Positions 1 to 7,393 of a stretch of 7,875 nt of DNA are shown in pieces. The notes beneath the pieces were generated by a model. That model was not told where the DNA came from and did no database searches. It worked only from the letters and a program-made list of their open reading frames with translations. The stretch covers positions 1 to 7,875 of the forward strand of contig MVJJ01000157.1 in NCBI GenBank assembly GCA_003266145.1. Reading direction: 5' to 3'. The position numbers and the translations under genes are program-made. The first letter of the stretch is position 1. Each line of letters begins with the position of its first letter. The DNA comes from Methanosphaera sp. SHI613. GTDB taxonomy: Archaea > Methanobacteriota > Methanobacteria > Methanobacteriales > Methanobacteriaceae.

Positions 1-207
1 GAAGTAGCAGCTGATTTCACAGTTGAACAAGCATTTAAAGTTGCAAGAATGAAATTCGATGACTTACTTGCCAATGATTACAAACACGCAGTTAAAGAAG
101 TAATCGGTACATGTGTAAGTATGGGTATCAACGTTGAAGGTAAAGACGGACGTGAAACCCAAAAAGACATCGATAACGGAGATTATGATGAAGTATTTGC
201 ACAATAA
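1..207 (+). CDS. rpl11: Large-subunit ribosomal protein L11 (archaeal uL11), 3' part only
   Basis: The reading frame is open from base 1 to a TAA at 205-207 and gives the last 68 residues of L11; the start lies upstream of the window. The fragment begins EVAADFTVEQAFKVARMK and contains GTCVSMGINVEGKD followed by a short acidic tail, which is the RNA-binding C-terminal domain in its archaeal form. L11 binds the GTPase-associated region of 23S rRNA at the base of the L10-L12 stalk. The gap to the L1 gene is 159 bases and contains its own promoter elements, so L11 is probably the end of an upstream transcription unit and not the first gene of the L1 operon. That separation is inferred from spacing and promoter-like sequence only. 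Confidence 0.96.
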   Translation, partial: EVAADFTVEQAFKVARMKFDDLLANDYKHAVKEVIGTCVSMGINVEGKDGRETQKDIDNGDYDEVFAQ

Positions 208-272
208 ATACTTTAACATATTATTGTAACTGATATTATTATTTAATGAGATATTAATCTAAATGATTAGAC

Positions 273-320
273 TTTAAATATAAAAATTTTATACAATGTA
301 CGTGGTACATATTTTATACA
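273..320 (+). promoter_or_regulatory. Promoter region of the L1-L10-L12 operon with TATA-like boxes and a palindrome flanked by direct repeats
   Basis: An archaeal TATA-like stretch (tttaaatata) lies at 273-282. Further on, the 10-mer attttataca occurs exactly twice, at 286-295 and 311-320. The 15 bases between the copies (296-310) form the palindrome ATGTAC-GTG-GTACAT. The two copies are themselves TATA-like, so either could be the real TATA box, with a start some 25 bases downstream (near 300-310 or 335-345). The palindrome would then sit at, or just upstream of, the transcription start, where an archaeal repressor or activator could act. The repeats are seen directly; the promoter role is inferred from position upstream of a ribosomal protein operon. 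Confidence 0.55.
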
Positions 321-326
321 CGTTGG

Positions 327-359
327 ACTAGGTGATTAAATTCATCTGTTCATTGGAGG
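327..359 (+). promoter_or_regulatory. L1 mRNA leader: hairpin followed by Shine-Dalgarno sequence
   Basis: AGGTGA (330-335) and TCATCT (342-347) pair over 6 base pairs, including one G-U, around a 6-base loop. The stem can be lengthened by T329-G348 and, beyond a C-T mismatch, by A327-T350 and G326-C351. A strong Shine-Dalgarno GGAGG lies at 355-359, seven bases before the ATG at 367, and fixes the L1 start. The hairpin ends just upstream of it and also contains a second anti-SD-complementary stretch (GGTGAT, 331-336) that would be masked when folded. A role in translation control is possible but unproven. Confidence 0.4.
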
Positions 360-366
360 AAATTGA

Positions 367-1005
367 ATGTCACAAGAAATTGAAGAAGCAGTGAAGAAGG
401 TTTTAGAAGAATCAAAACCGAGAAACTTCACACAGTCTATTGATGTGGTCATTACCATCAACGATTTAGACGTAAACAAACCAGAAAACCGTTTAGATGA
501 AGAAGTGCTTCTCCCTAATGGACGTGGAAAAGATGTAACAGTTGCATTTATTGCTGAAGGAGAATTAGCATACCAAGCAGATAAAGCTGGTGCTGATATT
601 GTAATCGACAAGGAAAGATTAGAAGAATTAGGTAAAAACAGGCCTGAAGCTAAAAAATTAGCAAACTCCTATGATTTCTTTGTAGCACAATCAGATTTAA
701 TGCCAACAGTAGGTAGATTCTTAGGACCAGTATTAGGACCAAGGAAAAAAATGCCTAAACCAATCCCAGCAAGTGCAAATCCAGAAGTTATATTAGGAAG
801 ACTCAAAAGCACAGTAAAAATAAGAGTGAAAGACCAACCATTAATTCAATCTATTGTAGGATCAGAAGATATGACCGAAGCACAAATTGCTGAAAATATC
901 GATGCTATAATAGATGTTCTTGATAGAAATCTAGAACAGGGTTCCAAACAAATTAAGGCAATGTACTTAAAAACAACAATGGGACCTGTAACGAGGGTGA
1001 TTTAG
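367..1005 (+). CDS. rpl1: Large-subunit ribosomal protein L1 (archaeal uL1)
   Basis: The product is a 212-residue protein of the usual archaeal L1 length. It forms the L1 protuberance near the ribosomal E site by binding helices 76-78 of 23S rRNA, and in methanogens it also represses its own operon. The N-terminal RNA-binding stretch KPRNFTQS (residues 17-24), the family signature GRFLGPVLGPRKKMPKP (116-132) and the C-terminal TMGPVTRV motif (204-211) are all present. The start is supported by GGAGG at 355-359. The TAG stop (1003-1005) abuts the ATG of L10, so the two genes are co-transcribed and probably translationally coupled. The coding RNA at 391-431 resembles the known L1 autoregulatory binding site (see separate entry). 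The reverse-strand frame over 342-611 is a shadow. Confidence 0.98.
   Translation: MSQEIEEAVKKVLEESKPRNFTQSIDVVITINDLDVNKPENRLDEEVLLPNGRGKDVTVAFIAEGELAYQADKAGADIVIDKERLEELGKNRPEAKKLANSYDFFVAQSDLMPTVGRFLGPVLGPRKKMPKPIPASANPEVILGRLKSTVKIRVKDQPLIQSIVGSEDMTEAQIAENIDAIIDVLDRNLEQGSKQIKAMYLKTTMGPVTRVI
391..431 (+). promoter_or_regulatory. Probable L1 autoregulatory binding site in the L1 mRNA, inside the coding region
   Basis: GTGAAG (391-396) pairs perfectly with CTTCAC (426-431), and GGTTTT (399-404) with AAAACC (414-419). Between the two stems is an asymmetric internal loop, AA (397-398) opposite GAGAAA (420-425); the apical loop is nine bases (405-413). The Methanococcus vannielii L1 mRNA site, as I recall it, has the same layout: an outer GUGAAG/CUUCAC stem, an inner GG..CC stem and the 3' loop GAGAAA, also a short distance after the ATG. 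L1 binding there inhibits translation of the L1-L10-L12 mRNA. Part of the similarity is forced by the conserved protein sequence KPRNFT, but the intact pairing of both stems, with a differently composed inner stem, argues for selection on RNA. Function here is inferred. Confidence 0.7.
996..1001 (+). promoter_or_regulatory. Ribosome binding site of L10, inside the end of the L1 gene
   Basis: GGTGAT at 996-1001 is complementary to the archaeal 16S 3' end and lies four bases before the ATG at 1006. It overlaps the last codons of L1, so ribosomes finishing L1 would be placed to restart on L10. Confidence 0.75.
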
Positions 1006-2004
<999 letters not shown>

Positions 2005-2032
2005 ATTTGACTTTGATTTAAGGAATTAATTG

Positions 2033-2081
2033 TAATCTTTTTGTAGTTATGGGTTACTTTTAATATTTATAAAAAAGATTA
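2033..2081 (+). repeat. Inverted repeat in the L10-L12 gap
   Basis: TAATCTTTTT at 2033-2042 is perfectly complementary to AAAAAGATTA at 2072-2081, giving a 10-base-pair arm around a 29-base loop. The 3' arm is followed by a purine-rich run. In mRNA it could act as a processing or stability element, or lower read-through between L10 and L12. In such AT-rich sequence a chance origin cannot be excluded. Confidence 0.35.
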
Positions 2082-2112
2082 AAAAAGAAAAAAAATTTTA
2101 AACTACAAAAAA

Positions 2113-2137
2113 AACATATATATAAAATAAAAAGGTG
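2113..2137 (+). promoter_or_regulatory. Possible internal TATA box and ribosome binding site for L12
   Basis: The 140-base gap before L12 is unusually long for this otherwise tight operon. It contains the TATA-like catatatataaaat (2115-2128) and a weak ribosome binding site AAAGGTG (2131-2137) seven bases before the ATG. Another TATA-like stretch (tttataaaa) lies near 2066-2074 and would place a start near 2095. An extra promoter would make sense because L12 is needed in several copies per ribosome. The ribosome binding site is the firmer of the two calls; the promoter is a guess from sequence. Confidence 0.35.
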
Positions 2138-2144
2138 TATTAAC

Positions 2145-2450
2145 ATGGAATACGTATACGCAGCATTATTATTAAACGCAGCAGACAAAGATATTAATGA
2201 AGAAAACGTAGCAGCTATTTTATCAGCAGCTGGAGTAGAAGCAGACGATGCTAGAGTAAAAGCATTAATCGCAGCTTTAGAAGATGTAGACATTGAAGAA
2301 GCTATCGCAACAGCAGCAGTAGCAGCACCTGCAGCAGGAGCAGCAGCACCTGTAGCAGCTGAAGCTGAAGAAGAAGTAGTTGAAGAAGAAGAGGATGAAG
2401 AAGACGAAGAAGAAGTAGCAGCAGCAGGTCTTGGTGCTTTATTCGGATAA
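2145..2450 (+). CDS. rpl12: Large-subunit ribosomal stalk protein L12 (archaeal P1)
   Basis: The product is a 101-residue archaeal-type L12, unrelated in fold to bacterial L7/L12. Residues 1-57 (MEYVYAALLLNAADKDI onward) are the helical dimerisation and P0-binding domain. An Ala/Pro/Gly-rich hinge (about 58-75) leads to a glutamate-rich stretch (76-90) and the tail AAAGLGALFG, which recruits elongation and initiation factors. The hinge and acidic parts are written in GCA and GAA triplets and look like a microsatellite. The start is supported by AAAGGTG at 2131-2137. L12 is the last gene of the L1 operon: a T-rich terminator follows within 20 bases. The reverse-strand frame over 2060-2293 is a shadow. 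Confidence 0.98.
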   Translation: MEYVYAALLLNAADKDINEENVAAILSAAGVEADDARVKALIAALEDVDIEEAIATAAVAAPAAGAAAPVAAEAEEEVVEEEEDEEDEEEVAAAGLGALFG

Positions 2451-2463
2451 GTTTACTATCCAC

Positions 2464-2483
2464 TTCTTTTTAATCTTTTTTTA
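2464..2483 (+). terminator. T-rich terminator after the L1-L10-L12 operon
   Basis: Two T runs (ttctttttaa, then ctttttttaa) start 14 bases after the L12 stop with no strong hairpin before them, which is the usual archaeal oligo-T form of intrinsic terminator. Confidence 0.6.
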
Positions 2484-2863
2484 ATTCCATATTCTGTTTA
2501 CAATAAATAACTCTTTTTATATTTAATTCAATTTTTCCAATTATATCATTATCTGAATATTTTGTCCTGTTTTTTCATAATGTATTTTTCATATTACTAT
2601 TATTTTGCCAAAGATATTTTTCACAATTCATTGCCCCCTATTTTAATTAAATATCCGATTAAGTAAAATGATGACCATAAACTTAAAATTAATTTAAATC
2701 ATTACCAATCCTAAATTATCCATATTCATTTAAAATTTGTTATCAGGTGACCCGCTACATATATCCATTGTCTCGGTAATTATGGATTTTTTACCTTTAG
2801 AAATTTATAGACCATTACTCATTAGTTGTCATCTGAAGTTCTTACGTACAAAATTAATTAATT

Positions 2864-2909
2864 TTTTATATTATCGTTAACATAAACTTAATTATCTATG
2901 TAACATAGA
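2864..2909 (+). promoter_or_regulatory. Candidate alaS promoter with a palindrome at the expected transcription start
   Basis: The TATA-like tttttatatta at 2864-2874 lies about 25-30 bases upstream of the perfect 15-base palindrome TCTATGT-A-ACATAGA (2895-2909). The predicted transcription start would fall within the palindrome, a typical operator position for an archaeal repressor. A 5' leader of about 90-100 bases to the ATG at 2995 would follow. The alternative TATA-like ttatttaaaa nearer the gene (2961-2970) would give a very short leader. The palindrome is seen; its role is inferred. Confidence 0.4.
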
Positions 2910-2994
2910 ATTCACATTTTTATTTCAATTATCACGAGATAAATAATTTACATTAATTTATTATTTAAAAAAAATTAGTTAAAGGTATATTTTT

Positions 2995-5706
2995 ATGACT
3001 TTAATACTAGAAGAATTAGGATATAAAAAACAAAAATGCCAGAAATGTGGACAAACATTCTGGTCGATAAAACAAAGATCAACATGTGGGGATGCTCCAT
3101 GTGATGAATACGAATTCATACAGAATCCAGTAACAGATAAGCAGTATGACCTGATGGGAATACAGAAAAAGTTCCGTGACTTCTTCGCATCAAACAATCA
3201 CACGCCGATAGACAGATACCCTGTACTCGCTAAACGATGGAGAAATGATGTATTTCTCGTAGGTGCATCAATATACGACTTCCAGCCATGGGTAACCAGT
3301 GGTATGGTAAGACCACCGGCAAATCCATTGACAATAGCCCAGCCATCAATCAGATTAAATGATGTTGACAATGTAGGTAGAACAGGTCGTCATATGACAT
3401 GTTTTACCATGGGAGCACACCATGCATTCAACAGTGCAGATAATCAAGTTTACTGGCAGGATGATACACTAAGATACTGCCATGAATTTCTTGTAAGTAT
3501 CGGAATAAACCCTGAAGAGATAACCTATATTGAGTCATGGTGGAAAGGAGGAGGAAACGAAGGTCCATCATTTGAGATATGTGCTCATGGAGTGGAACTT
3601 GCAACGCTTGTATTCATCCAATATGCAACAACAAAGGAAGGACTAAAGGAAATACCTCTAAAAATCGTAGATACAGGTTATGGACTTGAACGTATCGCAT
3701 GGGTAAGCCAGGGAACGCCGACAGCTTACGATGCTACATTTGCACCGGTTATCAAACAACTAACCGACTTAAGCGGTGTTGAACTAGACACTGAAATACT
3801 CTCTGAAAATGCACGTATTGCAGGAATGATGGATATCGAGGACATATCCGATTTAAAGCTTTTACGTAAAAAAGTAGCAGACAAGTTAAACCTCGATGAA
3901 GAAGTACTTCGTAAGGCAACAAGTCCTATGGAGGCAATATACATCGTAGCTGACCATACAAGATGTCTAAGCTTCATGTTGGCAGATGGAATCATTCCTT
4001 CAAATGTAAAAGAAGGATACCTTGCAAGACTTGTACTAAGACGTACTGTCAAGTACATGAATGAACTCGGATTGGATGAATCATTATCAGACATCATGAA
4101 GATACAGCTTGATTTCCTAAGTCAAACATACCCTGAAATCAAGGATAATGCAAAACACATATTAAACATAACCGACCTTGAGGAAGAAAGATATCATACA
4201 ACATTAACCAAGGGTAAAAACCTGGTAAAACGTTCAATAGACAAACTTAAAAAGGACAACATAACATCATTCCCAACAGACATGCTCATAAACTTCTATG
4301 ACTCAAACGGAATACCACCTGAAACAGTCGAAAGCATCTGTAATGAATATGACTTTGACGCAAACATACCAGATAACTTCTACACACAGATAGCAGCGGC
4401 CCATGAAGAGGAAGATGAAGAGGAACAGGAACCACTTGAATTAAATTATCCACAAACATACCTTGCATTCTATGATGATTTACAACAAAGAACATTCAAT
4501 GCTAAAGTATTGGGAGTAGTCGATTCAAATAAAATAATCCTCGATCAGACTATCTATTACCCTGAAGGTGGAGGACAGCCATCAGATGAAGGTACCATTA
4601 CAAGAGCAGATGGAACAAAACTCAACATAATATATGCTGAAAAGGTTAATGGTGTCGTATTGCACCACGTTGCAAAAGAGGATGTTGATAAACTCGAAGG
4701 TATAGAAAACGAGGAAATAACCGGTTCAATTGATGCATTAAGAAGAGACCTATTGACAAGCAACCACTCTGCTACACACCTTATCATAGCATCAGCACGA
4801 CAGGTACTTGGAAAACACATCTGGCAGGCAGGTTCACAAAATGGAATAGAAAAAACAAGAATAGACCTATCCCATTACAAACGTATTACAACCGATGATT
4901 TAAAGCAGATAGAAAAACTCGCAAACAACTATGTAAAACAGAATCTACCAGTAAACATTCAATGGTATGACCGTACAGATGCCGAAGTAAAATATGGTTT
5001 CAAATTATATCAGGGTGGTATAGTACCTGGAAAAGATATCCGTGTGGTTGAAATACCAGGCGTTGATGTAGAAGCATGTGCAGGTACTCATGTACAGACA
5101 ACCGGTGACATTGGTATAATCAAGGTATTAAGAACCGAAAGGGTACAGGATGGTGTTGAAAGAATAGAATTCTCAGTTGCTGATGCCGCTATAGATAGAA
5201 TCCAGGAAAATGATGATATAATAAGAACAAGTAGTCAAGTGTTTGGTGTAGATGCCGAACAATTACCTAAAACCTGTGACAGATTCTTCAATGAATGGAA
5301 AGAACAACAGAAGGTTATCAAGAATCTGGAAAAAGAATTGGCAGCAGCTAAAATACTAACTCTACAAAATGACGTTCAGGAAGTTAACGGATACCGCGTA
5401 TTAACTCAAATAATTGATGCTGATGCAGGTCAATTAAGAGGAATAGCAACAAACCTGGTTGAAAAGGAACAGGTAGCAGACATTGCAATAGTAATAAATA
5501 ATCAGGGAAACATTGTAGCTTCATCCAACGAAAAAATAGTTGAAAAAGGATTCAAGATGGGTGATGCCATAAAGATTATCGGTGAATACCTTGGTGGACG
5601 TGGTGGAGGAAAACCAAACCTTGCACAAGGTGCAGGTATGACTCAGCTTGATAAGAAGGATGAGGCCTTTGACAGAATAATAGAAGAGATAAGCAATTTG
5701 GATTGA
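2995..5706 (+). CDS. alaS: Alanyl-tRNA synthetase, archaeal type
   Basis: This 903-residue cytosolic class II enzyme attaches alanine to tRNA-Ala and hydrolyses mischarged Ser- or Gly-tRNA-Ala. The N-terminus has an archaeal extension with cysteines C15, C18, C31 and C36, a likely zinc site. The catalytic core follows, with a motif-2 region around GRTGRHMTCFTMGAHHAF (128-145) and motif 3 GYGLER (228-233). The tRNA-recognition segment ADHTRCLSFMLADG is at 319-332. After an acidic linker (471-480), the editing domain has HSATH (591-595) and CAGTH (695-699), which supply the zinc ligands. The C-terminal DHHA1-type domain ends with GGRGGGKP (867-874). All key motifs are intact. The ribosome binding site is weak (aaaggtat, 2981-2988). 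The reverse-strand frames within the gene are shadows. Confidence 0.98.
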   Translation: MTLILEELGYKKQKCQKCGQTFWSIKQRSTCGDAPCDEYEFIQNPVTDKQYDLMGIQKKFRDFFASNNHTPIDRYPVLAKRWRNDVFLVGASIYDFQPWVTSGMVRPPANPLTIAQPSIRLNDVDNVGRTGRHMTCFTMGAHHAFNSADNQVYWQDDTLRYCHEFLVSIGINPEEITYIESWWKGGGNEGPSFEICAHGVELATLVFIQYATTKEGLKEIPLKIVDTGYGLERIAWVSQGTPTAYDATFAPVIKQLTDLSGVELDTEILSENARIAGMMDIEDISDLKLLRKKVADKLNLDEEVLRKATSPMEAIYIVADHTRCLSFMLADGIIPSNVKEGYLARLVLRRTVKYMNELGLDESLSDIMKIQLDFLSQTYPEIKDNAKHILNITDLEEERYHTTLTKGKNLVKRSIDKLKKDNITSFPTDMLINFYDSNGIPPETVESICNEYDFDANIPDNFYTQIAAAHEEEDEEEQEPLELNYPQTYLAFYDDLQQRTFNAKVLGVVDSNKIILDQTIYYPEGGGQPSDEGTITRADGTKLNIIYAEKVNGVVLHHVAKEDVDKLEGIENEEITGSIDALRRDLLTSNHSATHLIIASARQVLGKHIWQAGSQNGIEKTRIDLSHYKRITTDDLKQIEKLANNYVKQNLPVNIQWYDRTDAEVKYGFKLYQGGIVPGKDIRVVEIPGVDVEACAGTHVQTTGDIGIIKVLRTERVQDGVERIEFSVADAAIDRIQENDDIIRTSSQVFGVDAEQLPKTCDRFFNEWKEQQKVIKNLEKELAAAKILTLQNDVQEVNGYRVLTQIIDADAGQLRGIATNLVEKEQVADIAIVINNQGNIVASSNEKIVEKGFKMGDAIKIIGEYLGGRGGGKPNLAQGAGMTQLDKKDEAFDRIIEEISNLD

Positions 5707-5733
5707 AATTCAAATTAATATTTCTTCAACAAC

Positions 5734-5767
5734 TTTTTTTTAATGGAATTTTTCAATAATTGGTGAT
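5734..5767 (+). promoter_or_regulatory. Short alaS-marker 16 gap: T run and ribosome binding site
   Basis: An eight-base T run (5734-5741) lies 27 bases after the alaS stop and may terminate part of the transcripts. A strong ribosome binding site GGTGAT (5762-5767) follows. It leaves three bases before the ATG at 5771, close to the spacing seen for L10, and none before the in-frame TTG at 5768, so the ATG is preferred. No convincing separate TATA box is visible in the 64 bases, so read-through from alaS is likely. Confidence 0.5.
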
Positions 5768-5770
5768 TTG

Positions 5771-7021
5771 ATGACTAAAACATTAAAAGATATTCAAGAT
5801 AAACTTGATTCTAATGAAGCAGCAGTTTTTACTGCAGATGAATTAAAAACAAAACTCAAAAACGGTGAAGAGATTACATTAGATGACGTGGATGTTGTTA
5901 CTTGCGGTACCAGTGGGGTAATGAGTGGTACAACAGCTTTACTTCATATTCCAGTAGCCGAACCTGGGGAATTCAATAAAGCTAAAGAAGTATACATAAA
6001 TGGTATAGAAGCATATCCTGGGCCATGTCCAAATGAATTGCTAGGTACGATTGACGTGTTCCTATATGGAACAAATCATAGCAATACAATTAATGATTAC
6101 GGCGGCGGATTTTTAATTAAAGATCTACTCAACAATAAGGAAGTGGAAGTAAAGGTTATCGATATCGAGGGCAATGAATTTACAAATACCGTGACATTGG
6201 ATGACATGCCAACGGCACGTTTAATCGGTACAAGAATGGCATTTAAAAATTATAATTCATTTACAAATCCAAAGCCTAAAGCAGTAAAATCAATATTCAA
6301 CGCATCAGATATGGAAGGTCCATATAACTCATACAGCTTCTCAGGGTGTGGTGAAATAAATCCACTGGAAAATGACCCTGATCAACTGGTTATCAAGGAA
6401 AACATGAAGGTATTCGTTAATGGTGCAGAAGGAAGAGTAATTGATAACGGTACAAGAAGCACTAAACAAAAGCCTAACCTTATGATAACTGCTGATTTGC
6501 ATGATATGAACTCCTATTATATGGGCGGCTATAAGACTGCTATGGGTCCTGAAATATTTAACTCTGTGGCAGTAGCTATTCCAGTACTTAATGAGGAGAT
6601 TCTTGAAAACTTGAAGGTATTGAATAAGGATATTGAACTACCTGTATGTGATATCAGGGGAAGACATCTACCTATTGATACAGTTGATTATACGGTATGG
6701 GATGATGTTGATTACAGACCTCTTACTAATCCGGATAATTGTTTTAGTTGCATACCATGTCTTCCGGAAATCTACTGTCCAGTAAATGCATATCGTAAGG
6801 ATAAAACTATCGATATGGATTTATGTGTGGGTTGCGGATACTGTGCAACGGTATGTCCTAGGGGTGTTCCAAGCATTAATATGGGAAGCATTAAGATACA
6901 TGCAGAGGATAAGGATAGAACAATCCCTGTCACATGCAGACAATCCGATAAGAAACGTGCAATCGAAATATCCCGGGAACTAAAAGAGAGGATATTGGAT
7001 GGTAAATTTAAGTTAGAATGA
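5771..7021 (+). CDS. Methanogenesis marker 16-type metalloprotein: DUF39/HcyBio domain fused to a 2[4Fe-4S] ferredoxin domain
   Basis: The product is 416 residues. Residues 1 to about 315 match my recollection of the DUF39 (HcyBio) family, with VTCGTSGVMSGTTALLH (43-59), AYPGPCPNELLGTID (81-95) and SGCGEINPLENDP (191-203). Conserved-looking cysteines are C45, C86, C193 and C293. The C-terminus has two [4Fe-4S] motifs, C324/C327/C330/C336 and C352/C355/C358/C362 (CVGCGYCATVCP). Related DUF39 proteins in Methanosarcina are needed to make homocysteine from aspartate semialdehyde and a sulfur source. The marker 16 subgroup is confined to methanogens and its exact reaction is, to my knowledge, not settled. 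No signal peptide or membrane segment is seen, so it should be cytosolic. The start at 5771 is chosen over the TTG at 5768 on ribosome-binding-site spacing. The 65-residue frame at 6786-6983 is a shadow. Family assignment is firm; a homocysteine role is inference. Confidence 0.88.
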   Translation: MTKTLKDIQDKLDSNEAAVFTADELKTKLKNGEEITLDDVDVVTCGTSGVMSGTTALLHIPVAEPGEFNKAKEVYINGIEAYPGPCPNELLGTIDVFLYGTNHSNTINDYGGGFLIKDLLNNKEVEVKVIDIEGNEFTNTVTLDDMPTARLIGTRMAFKNYNSFTNPKPKAVKSIFNASDMEGPYNSYSFSGCGEINPLENDPDQLVIKENMKVFVNGAEGRVIDNGTRSTKQKPNLMITADLHDMNSYYMGGYKTAMGPEIFNSVAVAIPVLNEEILENLKVLNKDIELPVCDIRGRHLPIDTVDYTVWDDVDYRPLTNPDNCFSCIPCLPEIYCPVNAYRKDKTIDMDLCVGCGYCATVCPRGVPSINMGSIKIHAEDKDRTIPVTCRQSDKKRAIEISRELKERILDGKFKLE

Positions 7022-7028
7022 TAATGTT

Positions 7029-7053
7029 CTTTTTTTTCTTATTCTATTTTTTT
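7029..7053 (+). terminator. T-rich terminator after the marker 16 gene
   Basis: Beginning eight bases after the TGA stop, this stretch contains two long T runs separated by cttattcta, typical of archaeal oligo-T termination. The bases from there to the intron (7054-7131) show no recognisable gene. Confidence 0.6.
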
Positions 7054-7131
7054 GTGATAATCAATTGGTGCAACGAGCAATCGTCTTTTTCTCCTTGAAA
7101 ATCAGTATAATGTTTTTTATTTTATTTCGGA

Positions 7132-7144
7132 TGTTGTTAATCTA
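7132..7144 (+). other. 5' exon target of the group II intron (IBS2-IBS1)
   Basis: TGTTGT (7132-7137) pairs with ACAGCA at 7315-7320 (one G-U), and the adjoining TAATCTA (7138-7144) pairs perfectly with TAGATTA at 7387-7393. Both partners lie inside hairpins of the intron's domain I. Two contiguous complementary blocks directly before the predicted 5' splice site are the defining arrangement of IBS2-IBS1. Confidence 0.65.
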
Positions 7145-7314
7145 GTTATGTGGGTTATTCTCCCCTCGAAACTGCATTCTCTGGTAACGGAGTTTGTGGG
7201 TTGCATGAGAGTTAAGTGTCTACTCATATTCTCTAATATTCGAGGGTTATGAGGGCTAGATAAAGACCAATATAATTAATGTTAAGTGAAATCCTATAAG
7301 TGTCTTGAAATAGT

Positions 7315-7320
7315 ACAGCA
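7315..7320 (+). other. Intron EBS2
   Basis: ACAGCA lies within the hairpin closed by ATCCTA (7291-7296) and TAGGAT (7324-7329), and is complementary to TGTTGT at 7132-7137 with one G-U pair. Confidence 0.55.
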
Positions 7321-7386
7321 CGTTAGGATGATTAAATGATGTGTTGTAGTTGCAGGCAGTTCAGACGAAGTGAAAAGGGACGTCTA

Positions 7387-7393
7387 TAGATTA
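7387..7393 (+). other. Intron EBS1
   Basis: TAGATTA lies in the 16-base terminal loop of the hairpin AGGGA/TCCCT and is perfectly complementary to the seven bases just upstream of the predicted splice site (7138-7144). Confidence 0.65.

Larger units (their letters stand above)
2451..2994. other. Long AT-rich intergenic region without a recognisable gene
   Basis: This 544-base gap is far longer than any other here. I find no frame of useful length on either strand and no tRNA or clear structured RNA. A less AT-rich island at about 2744-2785 (ggtgacccgctacata) contains a 6-base-pair hairpin, ATCCAT (2763-2768) with ATGGAT (2782-2787), which runs into a T run (2787-2792); it could be a weak terminator of an unseen transcript. 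The part next to alaS holds promoter-like elements (separate entry). The rest could be a decayed gene or simple spacer. Confidence 0.5.

Noticed and set aside
2308..2440. GCA/GAA triplet tracts in L12 as a microsatellite
   Set aside because: They encode the Ala-rich hinge and acidic tail normal for archaeal L12, so protein selection explains them.
2669..2836. C/D-box-like motifs (atgatga near 2669, ctga near 2834)
   Set aside because: They are about 165 bases apart, far beyond an archaeal C/D RNA, and no paired C'/D' motifs are visible.
3726..4820. Reverse-strand frames of 69-123 codons inside alaS
   Set aside because: They lie antisense to a fully intact alaS, are serine-rich shadow sequences and lack ribosome binding sites.
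5768..5770. TTG as start of the marker 16 gene, three bases before the ATG
   Set aside because: It would leave no spacing after the GGTGAT ribosome binding site; the ATG at 5771 gives spacing like that of L10.
6786..6983. 65-codon forward frame inside the marker 16 gene
   Set aside because: It overlaps the ferredoxin domain in another frame and has no family resemblance; it is a shadow.
7150..7154. GTGGG as the intron 5' end, closer to the GTGYG consensus
   Set aside because: The upstream bases would then need an EBS1 reading ataact; that motif is found only at 7769-7775, next to domain V and not in domain I, while the 7145 boundary gives two adjoining matches in domain I hairpins. Kept as an alternative.
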